NCBI GenBank assembly: GCA_034434015.1
Contig: DAOUAB010000215.1
Location: forward strand, 1 to 15,687
Direction: 5' to 3'
Source of the DNA: SpSt-583 sp034434015
GTDB lineage: Bacteria; Chloroflexota; Anaerolineae; Anaerolineales; UBA6663
Length of the DNA: 15,687 nucleotides
Shown piece by piece: positions 1-6,997 of the stretch (position 1 is its first letter; each line of letters opens with the position of its first letter). The translations under genes were made by a program, and so were the position numbers. The notes under the pieces were generated by a model. The model was not told where the DNA came from. It did no database searches and worked only from the letters and a program-made list of their open reading frames with translations.

Positions 1-323
1 GCCGCCATCACCGTCGGCGCCACCACCTCCACCGACGCGCGCGCCTCCTATTCGAACTTCGGCAGCTGCCTGGACCTGTTCGCGCCCGGCTCGTCGATCA
101 CCTCGGCCTGGAACACCAGCAGCACGGCCACCAACACCATCAGCGGCATGCCGATGGCCACCCCGCATGTCTCGCCGGCGTCGCGGCCCTGTACCTGTAG
201 ACCTACACCGGGACCTCGCCGGCGACGGTCCGTGACGCCATCGTCAACGGCGCCACGCCCAACGTGGTGAGCAACGCCGGCCGCAACTCGCCCAACCGCC
301 TGCTCGACTCGCTGATCCCGTAG
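1..323 (+). pseudogene. Decayed C-terminal part of a subtilisin-like (S8) serine protease
   Basis: Frame 1 from base 1 reads like the end of a peptidase S8 domain: a VGAT block, a YSNFG block, then LFAPGSSITSAW and ISGMPMATPHV. In the family the last block is SGTSMATPHV with the catalytic serine in GTS; here that Ser is Pro (codon 151-153). After the HV codons the reading must shift: the family's AGVAALYL continues as LAGVAALYL in frame 3 from about 171, which fits a 2-base insertion. In that frame a TAG at 198-200 stands where such proteases often have Gln. Beyond it, recognisable sequence (SPATVRDAIVNGAT, then NRLLDSLIP) runs to the stop at 321-323. Three separate lesions make this a pseudogene. 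The N-terminus lies outside the window, so its extent is unknown. Sequencing error could explain one lesion but hardly all three. Confidence 0.85.
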
Positions 324-349
324 CGCCGCGCAGCCCGGAGCCCGCATAA

Positions 350-381
350 AAAGAGCCTCTGGTCGTGACCAGAGGCTCTTT
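350..381. terminator. Strong bidirectional intrinsic terminator
   Basis: A perfect 14-bp inverted repeat (350-363 with 368-381) encloses a 4-base loop. The stem has a GC-rich core (GAGCCTCTGG) and A-rich/T-rich outer ends, giving A/T tracts on either strand. It lies between the protease remnant (+) and the end of the six-gene minus-strand run, so it can terminate both convergent units. Confidence 0.85.
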
Positions 382-405
382 GCTGTGGGTGTGGCGGAGA
401 CGCGC

Positions 406-810
406 TCACCCGGCGATCAGCGGCTTGATGCGCGGCCAGGCGTGCCAGGCGAAGGCCAGCGCGGCCAGGGCCTCGGCCCCGCGGCCGGCCAGCGTCACCC
501 AGCCCGGCAGCGCCAGCAACGACCCGAGGCTCACGCACCACACGCCCAGGTTCAAGAGCGCGCCGGCGGCCGCCGCCCAGCCTTCCCGGCGGCGCCGCGT
601 CTGGAAACGCGGGAGGATCCAGTACGCCACCCCCAGCGCCAGCTGCAGGGTCCAGCCCATCACCAGGAGCTCGACGTGCACCGGCAGCCAGCGCCAGGCC
701 CGGCCGTCGAAGGGGAGGCCCTTGTTGACCAGCAACAGCGCGCCGAGCAGGAAGCCGCCGGCCAGGTAGAGCAACGCCGCGCGCACCAGCCAGGCGCTCA
801 GGCGCGGCAC
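406..810 (-). CDS. Mini four-helix membrane protein, heme-copper oxidase subunit I-like (134 aa)
   Basis: Small integral membrane protein with about four hydrophobic segments (roughly residues 8-28, 42-66, 78-103, 108-125). The second carries VHVELLVMGW followed by LGVAYWILPRF, resembling a helix of cbb3/NO-reductase-type subunit I in which a His is a heme or metal ligand; here the His is H45. It ends with a WPRIK motif. The start is a GTG at 810, one base after the TGA of the globin-MoaD gene, implying translational coupling; a longer reading from an upstream ATG would overlap that gene by about 100 bases. It is a paralogue of the 139-aa protein at 1717-2136, sharing the H-x-x-L-L-x-x-G-W and W-P-R-I motifs. 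It is last in the run, 25 bases before the terminator. Function is not established; heme or NO-related electron transfer is an inference. Confidence 0.7.
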   Translation of the reverse strand: MPRLSAWLVRAALLYLAGGFLLGALLLVNKGLPFDGRAWRWLPVHVELLVMGWTLQLALGVAYWILPRFQTRRRREGWAAAAGALLNLGVWCVSLGSLLALPGWVTLAGRGAEALAALAFAWHAWPRIKPLIAG

Positions 811-811
811 G

Positions 812-1690
812 TCAGCGGCCCGGCGGGAAGATGGCCACGTCGTCGCCGGACTCGACCGGCTCGGCGAAGCCGCCGGCGTAGCGCACGTCGCGCCCGTTGC
901 GCAGCACACTCCAGCCATAGCGCGGGGAGTAGACGGGCTTCGTCTTCAGCCACAATGAGTTGGCCTCGTCCTCGCCGCGCCACACCCGGTCCAGCGCCTC
1001 GGCGCGCACCTGCGGGTAGTAGTTGAGGAACTTGCGCACCACGTCGCCGACCGTGGCCCCGGCCGCCGCATGGACCTCGGTCTCCGCCCGGCCCACCAGC
1101 GGCCGCAGACGCCCGAAGACCCGGCAGCGCACGGCCAGCGAGCCGGCCTCCAGCTCGCGCGCCACCCGGTAGCCGAGCAGCATCTGGTTGAGCTGGACCG
1201 ACAGGTACTTGTTCCAGGCCGCCGTCGCCCCGGCCACGACCTCCACCGACAGCCCGGCCTCCAGCATGAAGCGCGCGAAGCTCGCCTGCACCAGGCCGAT
1301 GGAGCCGGTGACGTATTCGGGGGGCGTGTGGATGCGGCGCGGGCCCTGCCCGGCGTGCCACTGCCCGGCCCGGAACAGGTAGTAGGCGAACTCGTCGCTG
1401 GTGTCCAGCCCCAGCGTCCGGGCCAGCCAGACGGTGAAGAACCGGCGCCGCTCCTCCAGGTGGGCGTCATCCACGGCGGTCTCCCAGCCCAGGATCGCGG
1501 CGGTCTCCGGGACCTGGCGCAGGTAATCGTACGTGGCGACGACCAGTTCTGTGCCGCGCCGGAAGAGCGCCTCCACCGACCGCGCGGCGGCCAGCCGTTC
1601 GGCCGCGCCCCAGTTCACAAAGCGGAGCAGGCGCCGCCACTCCTCGGCCGGCTCGGGTTCCAGGTGATCAATTTCCATTGGCGCTGACAT
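812..1690 (-). CDS. Protoglobin-domain protein fused to a MoaD/ThiS-like domain (292 aa)
   Basis: Residues about 20-180 match the globin-coupled-sensor/protoglobin fold: TYDYLRQVPETAAIL, HLEERRRFF, then AGQWHAGQGPRRIHTPPEYV, with H112 (GQWH) the likely proximal heme ligand and H121 a possible alternative. Residues about 185-292 look like a MoaD/ThiS beta-grasp domain (RVFGRLRPLVGR, GATVGDVVRKFL, GDDVAIFPP). The chain ends PPGR, whereas MoaD and ThiS end in GG, needed for adenylation and thiocarboxylation; sulfur-carrier activity is therefore unlikely. ATG 1690 is chosen because GAGGAG lies 7 bases upstream; a GTG at 1720 is in frame but overlaps the preceding gene. The globin could bind O2 or NO, and the neighbouring NnrS-like and nos genes favour NO. 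The role of the fusion is unknown. Confidence 0.8.
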   Translation of the reverse strand: MSAPMEIDHLEPEPAEEWRRLLRFVNWGAAERLAAARSVEALFRRGTELVVATYDYLRQVPETAAILGWETAVDDAHLEERRRFFTVWLARTLGLDTSDEFAYYLFRAGQWHAGQGPRRIHTPPEYVTGSIGLVQASFARFMLEAGLSVEVVAGATAAWNKYLSVQLNQMLLGYRVARELEAGSLAVRCRVFGRLRPLVGRAETEVHAAAGATVGDVVRKFLNYYPQVRAEALDRVWRGEDEANSLWLKTKPVYSPRYGWSVLRNGRDVRYAGGFAEPVESGDDVAIFPPGR

Positions 1691-1716
1691 CGCGAATCTC
1701 CTCGTTGGCAATTCTC

Positions 1717-2136
1717 TCACTTTACACGAATACGCGGCCAGGTGTTAGCCACATACGCCCACCCGGCCGCCAGTTGCAGGACGGCCGAGGTCGCCAACAA
1801 CCAGCCTGCCGGGCCGCCCGGCTGGGTCACTAACCAGGGCTCGCCCACCGCGCGCAGAAGCAATCCCGCGTTCAAGGCCCCGAACGTGAACCAGCCCAGC
1901 CGCTCGTCGCCGCGCGGCTGCCCGGCCGAGTACTTGGGGAACATCCACAGACCGACGCCGAAGATCAACTGCGTCACCCAGCCGACCATGAGCAGGTGAA
2001 AGTAGACGGGGCCCAGCCCGCTCACCGCGCCCGGCAGGTCAATGAGAGCGCGCGCCGCGAGCAGCACGCCCAGCAACAACGCGGCGAGGAGGTAGAGCAG
2101 AGCCGTCTTCAGATACCAGCGGGTGAGCGTAGGCAT
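1717..2136 (-). CDS. Mini four-helix membrane protein, heme-copper oxidase subunit I-like (139 aa)
   Basis: Four predicted membrane helices (about residues 8-30, 42-66, 82-100, 110-130). The second contains YFHLLMVGWVTQLIFGVGLW followed by MFPKYS, the subunit-I/NnrS-like helix with conserved His (H47). The C-terminus has TWPRIRVK, matching the WPRIK of its paralogue at 406-810. ATG 2136 follows the NnrS-like stop by 10 bases, and the gene ends 26 bases before the globin start, so it belongs to the same transcription unit. One such mini-protein lies on each side of the globin gene. At under a third the length of a full subunit I it cannot carry the complete catalytic set of histidines. A heme-binding or partner-protein role is an inference. 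Confidence 0.7.
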   Translation of the reverse strand: MPTLTRWYLKTALLYLLAALLLGVLLAARALIDLPGAVSGLGPVYFHLLMVGWVTQLIFGVGLWMFPKYSAGQPRGDERLGWFTFGALNAGLLLRAVGEPWLVTQPGGPAGWLLATSAVLQLAAGWAYVANTWPRIRVK

Positions 2137-2146
2137 GGAGGCGCCT

Positions 2147-3226
2147 TCAGACGCCCGCCCTGGGCCTCGGCCGCGTGAGGGCCGCCATCAGCGGGATGAA
2201 AATCAGGACCGCCAGGACATTGACCAGGCCCGCCCACTGGCGCACGCCGGCCTCCCCGGCCAGGTCGCCGACGACCCGGACGACCAGCGACGCATGCAGC
2301 AGCGCGAGCGGCCCGTAGAGCCACGGGCGGTAATCGAAGTCGCGCTCGAGCACAGCCGGCAGGATGATGGGCGCATGGCCGAAGATCATCGAGAACACAA
2401 AGCCGAGCAACAGCGTGTGCAGGGCGGCGTCGTAGATCAGGCGGTCGTCCAGGCGCCCGGCCAGCGTCAGCCACACGCCGCCGCCGAGCATCAGCCACAG
2501 GTAGCCGGGCAGCAGGCTCAGCGCAATGTAGCGCGTCAGGCCGGCCCGGCGCGCGGTGTGGCGGGCGATGTCGTTCCAGGCCAGCCACGCGCCCAGCGCC
2601 AGCAGTCCGGCGCCGAAGACCCGGTGGCCCCACTCCGGACGCCACAGCGACAACGCAAGACCGGCCAGGATCACGGCGACCGCGAAGTCGAACGCGCGCC
2701 GGACCAGCCGGCCCGGCTTGAGCAGGCGGCCCAGCTCCAGGCGCTCGCCGGCGATGGTCAACGTCAGAAAACCGATCCACCACGGGGCCACGGCCAGCAT
2801 CGGCGCGCGCCGCCACCACAGCAGGTCGCCCGCCAGCCAGAGCACGGCGCCGAGGCCCATGACGACCGTGTAAGTCGCCGGATGCGCGCGCACAATGCGC
2901 ACGAACACGATCACCAGGCCGAGCGCGCCCAGCACGATCAGGCCGCGGCCGAGGTCGAGCGGCGCGCCCAGGGCCAGCAGCAGCGTGCCCAGGCCGGACA
3001 GAGCCGGGCCGAGGTAGGCCGGCCGCCAGCGCAGGGCCACCGCGCGCTCGACGCCGATGAGCGTGCCCAGGAAGCCGGACGTCATCAGCGCGCCGTGCTG
3101 GCCGGTGATGGGCAGCGGCAGCGCCGGCAGCGCCCAGCCCAGCCGGGCCAGCGACGCCCACAAAGCCGCCAGGAGCGCCAGCCCGGCCAGCGCCAGGAGC
3201 GGCAGGCGCGCGGCCGAGGCGCTCAT
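2147..3226 (-). CDS. NnrS-like multi-helix membrane protein (359 aa)
   Basis: Highly hydrophobic protein with about ten to twelve membrane segments. The N-terminal part has TGQHGALMTSGFLGTLIGVE (H44) and the C-terminal part has ALHTLLLGFVFSMIFGHAPI (H270, H284). This H-x-x-x-M-x-x-G-F and H-x-x-x-x-G block pattern is characteristic of NnrS-family heme/copper membrane proteins, which respond to or relieve NO stress in denitrifiers. Length is slightly below typical NnrS (about 390-400 aa). ATG 3226 overlaps the cupin stop as ATGA, showing translational coupling. The assignment rests on motifs and context; a related uncharacterised membrane family is possible. Confidence 0.7.
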   Translation of the reverse strand: MSASAARLPLLALAGLALLAALWASLARLGWALPALPLPITGQHGALMTSGFLGTLIGVERAVALRWRPAYLGPALSGLGTLLLALGAPLDLGRGLIVLGALGLVIVFVRIVRAHPATYTVVMGLGAVLWLAGDLLWWRRAPMLAVAPWWIGFLTLTIAGERLELGRLLKPGRLVRRAFDFAVAVILAGLALSLWRPEWGHRVFGAGLLALGAWLAWNDIARHTARRAGLTRYIALSLLPGYLWLMLGGGVWLTLAGRLDDRLIYDAALHTLLLGFVFSMIFGHAPIILPAVLERDFDYRPWLYGPLALLHASLVVRVVGDLAGEAGVRQWAGLVNVLAVLIFIPLMAALTRPRPRAGV

Positions 3227-3555
3227 GCGGCGGTCTGCGCCTCGCGCAGCATGAGCAACAGCATCGTCACGGGCGTGCGGGCGCGCACGCTGTGCGGCAG
3301 GTGGGCGGGCAGGTGGGCCCAGGTGCCGGGCGCGGCGTCCACGCGCTCGCCGCCGAGGGTCAGCTCGGCCTCGCCGCTCAGGATGTGGATCACGGCCGGG
3401 ACGGAGGCCGTGTGCTCCGAGAGCTCCTGGCCGGGCGCGAAACCAAAAAACACGGCCTTGAGCGTGTCATTGGAGAACACCGTCCGGCTCAGGATGCTGT
3501 CCGGCGGGACGTCGGGCATCAGGGACGACAGGTTGAGAACGGTATAGGAAAGCAT
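3223..3555 (-). CDS. Small single-domain cupin (110 aa)
   Basis: A one-domain beta-barrel cupin. Motif 1 is PGQELSEH followed by AVIHILSGEAELTLGG (H48; the usual second His and Glu are not both present). Motif 2 is APGTWAHLPAHLPHSV (H85, H88). This suggests a partial metal site. ATG 3555 has AGGAG about 10 bases upstream, inside the end of the preceding gene, whose stop is 5 bases before this start. The gene overlaps the next one by 4 bases. Similar cupins act as small-molecule sensors or metal-binding accessory proteins; the substrate cannot be read from sequence. An open frame continues far upstream, but only this segment has protein-like character. Confidence 0.75.
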   Translation of the reverse strand: MLSYTVLNLSSLMPDVPPDSILSRTVFSNDTLKAVFFGFAPGQELSEHTASVPAVIHILSGEAELTLGGERVDAAPGTWAHLPAHLPHSVRARTPVTMLLLMLREAQTAA

Positions 3556-3560
3556 CTTCG

Positions 3561-4004
3561 TTATAACTCCTGACGGGCTGCGGATCGCCGGCGGGCCAGC
3601 GTCCAGCCCAGGACAAACAGCAAGCGCCAGCCGAGCACGAACAGGCCGCCGAAGCCCAGCGTGGCGACGATGAAAACCGTCGGCACGACCGCGCGCCCCA
3701 GCACCGCCGAGCGCAGCAACAGCCCGAGCAGGGCCGCCACCAGCCAGGTGTTCAGCGAGCGGGAGAGAAAGCCCCCGACCCGGCCGGCCGGGTCGGCGAT
3801 CTGCTCCGAGAACGCGCCCAGCCACAGGCCGGCGGCCGCCCAGACGACGAAGAAGACCCAGCCGCTTTGCAGCACGCCCCACAGCGGATTGACCTCGTCC
3901 ACCAGGCCATGATCCTGCTGACCGATGAACACGAAAAGCGCCAGGGCGATCAGGTCGCCCAGCAGCAACACCCAGGGAATCCGGCGCGTCCACATCGTCG
4001 TCAT
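3561..4004 (-). CDS. DUF3054 family membrane protein (147 aa)
   Basis: Matches the pattern of DUF3054 proteins: a first helix starting VLLLGDLIALALFVFIGQQ then DHG, and later helices ending in FIVATLGFGGLFVLGWRLLF. About four membrane segments are visible. No biochemical role is established for the family. ATG 4004 is preferred because an AAAGAGG-like ribosome binding site lies about 8 bases upstream; a TTG at 4028 and an ATG at 3995 are also in frame. It heads the minus-strand run and diverges from the Crp/Fnr gene across a 143-base gap, so control by that regulator is plausible but unproven. Confidence 0.75.
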   Translation of the reverse strand: MTTMWTRRIPWVLLLGDLIALALFVFIGQQDHGLVDEVNPLWGVLQSGWVFFVVWAAAGLWLGAFSEQIADPAGRVGGFLSRSLNTWLVAALLGLLLRSAVLGRAVVPTVFIVATLGFGGLFVLGWRLLFVLGWTLARRRSAARQEL

Positions 4005-4147
4005 CGCCGCAAGCCTCTTTGGGTACAATCAGGTAATATTGGAGCGCGTTCCCGGTCTGTTTGCGGAAAGCGCGCCTCGACAAGCTCGGGGTGCTCGTAA
4101 ACGCCATTGGCAACGCCCGAGAAGACGCACATACCCGGCACGCCAAG

Positions 4148-4846
4148 ATGACCCTCGCCAGCGCCACCATCGCGGACCTTCTGGCCAGGCTGCCGCTGCT
4201 GGCCGACGTGCCGCCTGCGGACCTGGCCGCGCTGGCCGCGCACTGCCACGTGACCCAGGTGAGCCGTGACGCCGTTATCTTCAATCAGGACGACCCGTGC
4301 GACCAGGTCTGGCTGGTGCAGAGCGGCCAGGTGAAGATCGTCTATCAGGACCTCGACGGGCGCGAGGTGATCCTGGAGATGATCGCGCCGGGCGAGGCCT
4401 TCGGCGGGGCGGTCCTGTTCTTCCCCACCCATCCCGCCACCGCCAAGGCGATGGAGGACTCGACGCTGGTGAGTTTCTCCAGCGAGGTCTACGCCCAGTT
4501 CCTGCGGCGCTATCCGGCGTTGACCCTGAAGCTGCTGCGCATGCTGGGCGCCCGGCATCGCTCCATGATCAACATGCAGATCCTGGCCGGCGAGCGCGTC
4601 GAACGGCGCATGGCCCACATCCTGCTCAAGCTGGCCGACCGCGTCGGCCGGACGGTGCCGGACGGCACCCTCATCACCATCTCGCTCTCCCGCCAGGACC
4701 TGGCCGACATGGCCGGCACGACCCTGGAGACCGCCATCCGCACCCTGTCGCGTTTCAGCCAGCAGGCGTTGATCCGGACCGAGCGCGGCGGCTATCTCCT
4801 GATCCTGGATCGGGAGAAACTTGGCGCCATCGCCCGGCCCGGCTGA
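4148..4846 (+). CDS. Crp/Fnr-family transcriptional regulator (232 aa)
   Basis: N-terminal cyclic-nucleotide-binding-type beta roll (about residues 18-130; VWLVQSGQVKIVYQDLDGRE, then PGEAFGGAVLFFP), a long dimerization helix, and a C-terminal winged helix (about 181-225; LSRQDLADMAG, TTLETAIRTLSRF). The recognition helix reads ETAIR where FNR has ETISR, so the E and R of the E-SR contact set remain. FNR's N-terminal cysteine cluster is absent, so an oxygen-sensing 4Fe-4S cluster is unlikely; a heme-type DNR/NnrR sensor or another ligand fits better. ATG 4148 gives the usual family length, though its ribosome binding site is weak; a TTG at 4061 would add 29 poorly protein-like residues. It stands between the globin/NnrS run and the nos cluster and is the obvious candidate to regulate both. 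Confidence 0.88.
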   Translation: MTLASATIADLLARLPLLADVPPADLAALAAHCHVTQVSRDAVIFNQDDPCDQVWLVQSGQVKIVYQDLDGREVILEMIAPGEAFGGAVLFFPTHPATAKAMEDSTLVSFSSEVYAQFLRRYPALTLKLLRMLGARHRSMINMQILAGERVERRMAHILLKLADRVGRTVPDGTLITISLSRQDLADMAGTTLETAIRTLSRFSQQALIRTERGGYLLILDREKLGAIARPG

Positions 4847-4853
4847 CGCACGC

Positions 4854-5126
4854 TCACTCGCCCGACGCCGATTCGCGCTGCTCGCGTTCCACGTACGGCC
4901 GGCAGATCGGCGAGCTTCCCCGGCACGCCTCCGCCGTATGCGGCACCCACCCCCCGCACTTGTGACAGCGGACGCGGCTCTGGTAGCACCAGGCTTCGAC
5001 CTCGGGCTCGCCACAGTGCGGGCACGGGACATACTCGGGGAAGGGGTCCGGCAGCGGCAGGCCGGTGCGCGCATCCACGCGCGGCGCCGCAGGCTCATCC
5101 GCCGACGGGGCAACCGAACGGGTCAC
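4854..5126 (-). CDS. Small zinc-ribbon protein at the end of the nos cluster (90 aa)
   Basis: Soluble, Cys-rich protein. CPHC (C35, C38), C47, CHKC (C54, C57), C68 and C75 give seven cysteines in about 40 residues, consistent with a zinc ribbon (CPHC with CHKC) and further cysteines outside the core. No known family is recognised. The start is a GTG at 5126 with TGAGGG upstream; no better start is visible, so it is uncertain. It follows the cytochrome c gene by 40 bases and meets the convergent Crp/Fnr gene across only 7 bases with no terminator between. Metal handling or DNA/RNA binding are possible roles, not shown. Confidence 0.65.
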   Translation of the reverse strand: MTRSVAPSADEPAAPRVDARTGLPLPDPFPEYVPCPHCGEPEVEAWCYQSRVRCHKCGGWVPHTAEACRGSSPICRPYVEREQRESASGE

Positions 5127-5166
5127 AGGCGCCCTCAGTCTGAGCCCGACCTAAGACGCGGCTCTC

Positions 5167-5586
5167 CTATTTCTGGATCGAGCGGACGTAGGCCACGATG
5201 TCGGCCAGGTCCTGGTCCTTGAGCGCCGGATTGCCGCCGCGGGGCGGCATGTCCACGCCGGTCGTGTTCAACGGATCGCTGGACGGCCGGCCCTTGGTCA
5301 GGAACAGGATCAGCTCGGCGTCCGGCTGGCTCCGCGTCCACTCGCTGGTGGTCAGGTCCTTGCCCAGCCCGGCGATGCCGGTGCCGTCCGGGCCATGGCA
5401 CGAGACGCAGGTGGAGTCGAAGCCCGCCTTGCCTTTGGCGGGGTCGCCCTGCAGGCCCGCAAACGCCTGGGCCTCGGCCGAAACCTGGCCGCCCCCGCCG
5501 CCGGCCGACTCCCCGCCGCCGCAGGCCGCCGCCAACACCCCGACCATGACGGCCAGGAGGATGAGAGAAACACTTCGCTTGGTCAT
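5167..5586 (-). CDS. Lipoprotein monoheme cytochrome c (139 aa)
   Basis: Lipoprotein signal with lipobox LAAAC (C22), a Gly-rich linker, then a class I cytochrome c domain: heme-binding CVSCH (60-64) and a probable axial Met in MPPRGG (M113), ending in the usual helix DLADIVAYVRSI. It should be anchored on the outer face of the membrane, where NosZ acts. ATG 5586 has GAGGAG 6 bases upstream. It follows nosL by 27 bases, so it is very likely co-transcribed with the nos genes. Clade II clusters often carry cytochromes c that pass electrons from the quinol pool towards NosZ; this protein is the candidate here, by context. Confidence 0.88.
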   Translation of the reverse strand: MTKRSVSLILLAVMVGVLAAACGGGESAGGGGGQVSAEAQAFAGLQGDPAKGKAGFDSTCVSCHGPDGTGIAGLGKDLTTSEWTRSQPDAELILFLTKGRPSSDPLNTTGVDMPPRGGNPALKDQDLADIVAYVRSIQK

Positions 5587-5613
5587 TCAGGTCTCCTCAA
5601 TAGTAGATAGGGG

Positions 5614-6099
5614 TCAGTGCAGCTCCGCATGCACGTGTGCCCGCAGTTCGTCAAAACCCAGCACCGGGCAATCGGTCTCGGCGCAGTACGATTTCGCAAA
5701 CATGTCCGCGCTTTCGCGGGTGGCGAAGGCCGCCAGGCCATGCCCCATCGGCGACGCGATCGAGGCGCTGGACACATAGAAGGCCGTTTCGCCGCGGATC
5801 CAGGCCTCGGTGAAATGGTCGTGCACGAACCAGGCGGCGACCTTGAGGTTCGGCCGGTCCAGGTGGTGCATGACCATGTCACCCAGGTCGTCGAACTTCA
5901 GGGCGCGGCCGTCCTCCAGCACCAGGGCGCAGGCGAAGCGCGGCTCGCTGATGAGCATGCCGCACTGGTCGCACACATCAAAACCGTAGTTGATCTCCGG
6001 CGGCTGCGGCTCGGCGCTGCCCGGCGCGCAGGCCGCGACGACGGTCGCGGCGGCGGCGCCGGCCGCGCACATCAGGAAACGGCGACGGGAAAACCTCAT
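5614..6099 (-). CDS. nosL: NosL, copper chaperone lipoprotein for NosZ maturation (161 aa)
   Basis: NosL family protein that delivers Cu(I) to apo-NosZ outside the cytoplasm. Signs are the CDQCGM motif (C43, C46, M48), the KFDDLGDM block (about 68-75), HHLDRP, and the C-terminal AFATRESADMFA segment. The N-terminus has SRRRFL, resembling a Tat-type twin-Arg segment, followed by a hydrophobic stretch and lipobox VVAAC (C24), so it is a membrane-anchored lipoprotein. ATG 6099 has GAGGTGAGG just upstream. It lies 70 bases after nosY and 27 before the cytochrome c gene. Length is normal for the family. Confidence 0.93.
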   Translation of the reverse strand: MRFSRRRFLMCAAGAAAATVVAACAPGSAEPQPPEINYGFDVCDQCGMLISEPRFACALVLEDGRALKFDDLGDMVMHHLDRPNLKVAAWFVHDHFTEAWIRGETAFYVSSASIASPMGHGLAAFATRESADMFAKSYCAETDCPVLGFDELRAHVHAELH

Positions 6100-6169
6100 G
6101 CCTCACCTCGATCCGTCATCCGCAGCGTCGCGACGCGCCCGTCAAGGCTGAGCGTGTCCGCCCCGCCCT

Positions 6170-6997
6170 TTACGCATCGCCTCGCCGCGCGAACAGCGCG
6201 AACGCCCCGCCGAAGGCCGCCGCCGCCCAGAGCGCCAGCAGGCCGGCCAGCAGGCCCGGCAGGGCCGGCCCAAAGCGGAAGACCGCGTACTGCCCGGCCG
6301 CGCCGAGCGTGTCGAGCGTGGCGCGCAGGCTGTAGATGGCGCCCAGCTTGAACGCCTGAAGCGGGTTGACCAGGAGCAGGCCCAGCAGCGTCGCGGGCGT
6401 CGGGCGCAGAGCCAGCGTCACCCCCACCAGCCCCAGATCGCTGAAGAAGACGAGGACCAGCCAGACGATCAGGGCCGCGCCCAGCGCCGTGGCGCTCTTG
6501 CGGGTGGAGGCGCTGATCAGAAACCCCAGGCCGAGCGAGACCAACGCCAGCAGGAGGGTGTAACCGGCCAGCGCCAGGAACGCGCCCGCCTCGCCGTCGC
6601 CGGCCGAGGCCAGGGCCAGCCCGGCCAGGCCGAAGCCCACACCCAGCGCGGCCGTCACGCCCAGCGCCGCGCCGAGCGCCTTGCCGCAGAAAACCTCGGC
6701 CCGGCTGACCGGCTGTGAGAGCAGGTAGAGCAGCGTGCCGCGCTCGCGGTCCCCGGCCAGCGCCGCCGCGCCCGCGCTCAATCCCAGCAGAGGCACGAAG
6801 AGCAGGAGCGCGTTGACCAGGCTGGCCGCCGTCCGCCCGAAGCCGCCCAGACCGCTGTACCCGGCCGAGGCCAGGCTGGCGCTGGACAGCGCGAAAGCCA
6901 GCGCCGCAAACCCGAGCGCGTAGAAGGCCAGCCACTTGTTGCGCAGCGCCTCGCGCAGCTCGCGTTGCGCGATCGTCCAGACCAGGCCTATTTCCAT
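6170..6997 (-). CDS. nosY: NosY, ABC transporter permease of the Nos maturation complex (275 aa)
   Basis: Membrane subunit that works with NosF and NosD in supplying NosZ maturation. It has the typical ABC-2 permease layout with about six helices, an ERGTLLYLLSQPVSRAEV block after the second helix (typical of NosY), and the conserved NPLQAFKL segment (about 220-227). ATG 6997 overlaps the end of the nosDF ORF by 10 bases, implying translational coupling and equal production. Length is normal for NosY (about 270-280 aa). Confidence 0.92.
   Translation of the reverse strand: MEIGLVWTIAQRELREALRNKWLAFYALGFAALAFALSSASLASAGYSGLGGFGRTAASLVNALLLFVPLLGLSAGAAALAGDRERGTLLYLLSQPVSRAEVFCGKALGAALGVTAALGVGFGLAGLALASAGDGEAGAFLALAGYTLLLALVSLGLGFLISASTRKSATALGAALIVWLVLVFFSDLGLVGVTLALRPTPATLLGLLLVNPLQAFKLGAIYSLRATLDTLGAAGQYAVFRFGPALPGLLAGLLALWAAAAFGGAFALFARRGDA

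Noticed and set aside
2123..3547. 474-aa plus-strand open frame rich in Arg, Gln and His
   Set aside because: It is antisense to the NnrS-like and cupin genes, and its composition is typical of a reverse-strand shadow frame.
4019..4032. TTGGG-N4-ATCAG as an FNR box between the DUF3054 and Crp/Fnr genes
   Set aside because: It matches only 7 of 10 consensus positions, differs from the TGAC-type dyads near nosZ, and is too close to the DUF3054 start to act as an activator site.
4024..4039. TACAAT and TAATAT as promoter -10 elements for the Crp/Fnr gene
   Set aside because: The stretch is AT-rich for this genome, but no -35 lies at the right distance, so no promoter is assigned.
3223..4284. 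353-aa minus-strand open frame containing the cupin
   Set aside because: Only the last 110 codons look like a protein; the rest overlaps the DUF3054 and regulator genes in other frames.
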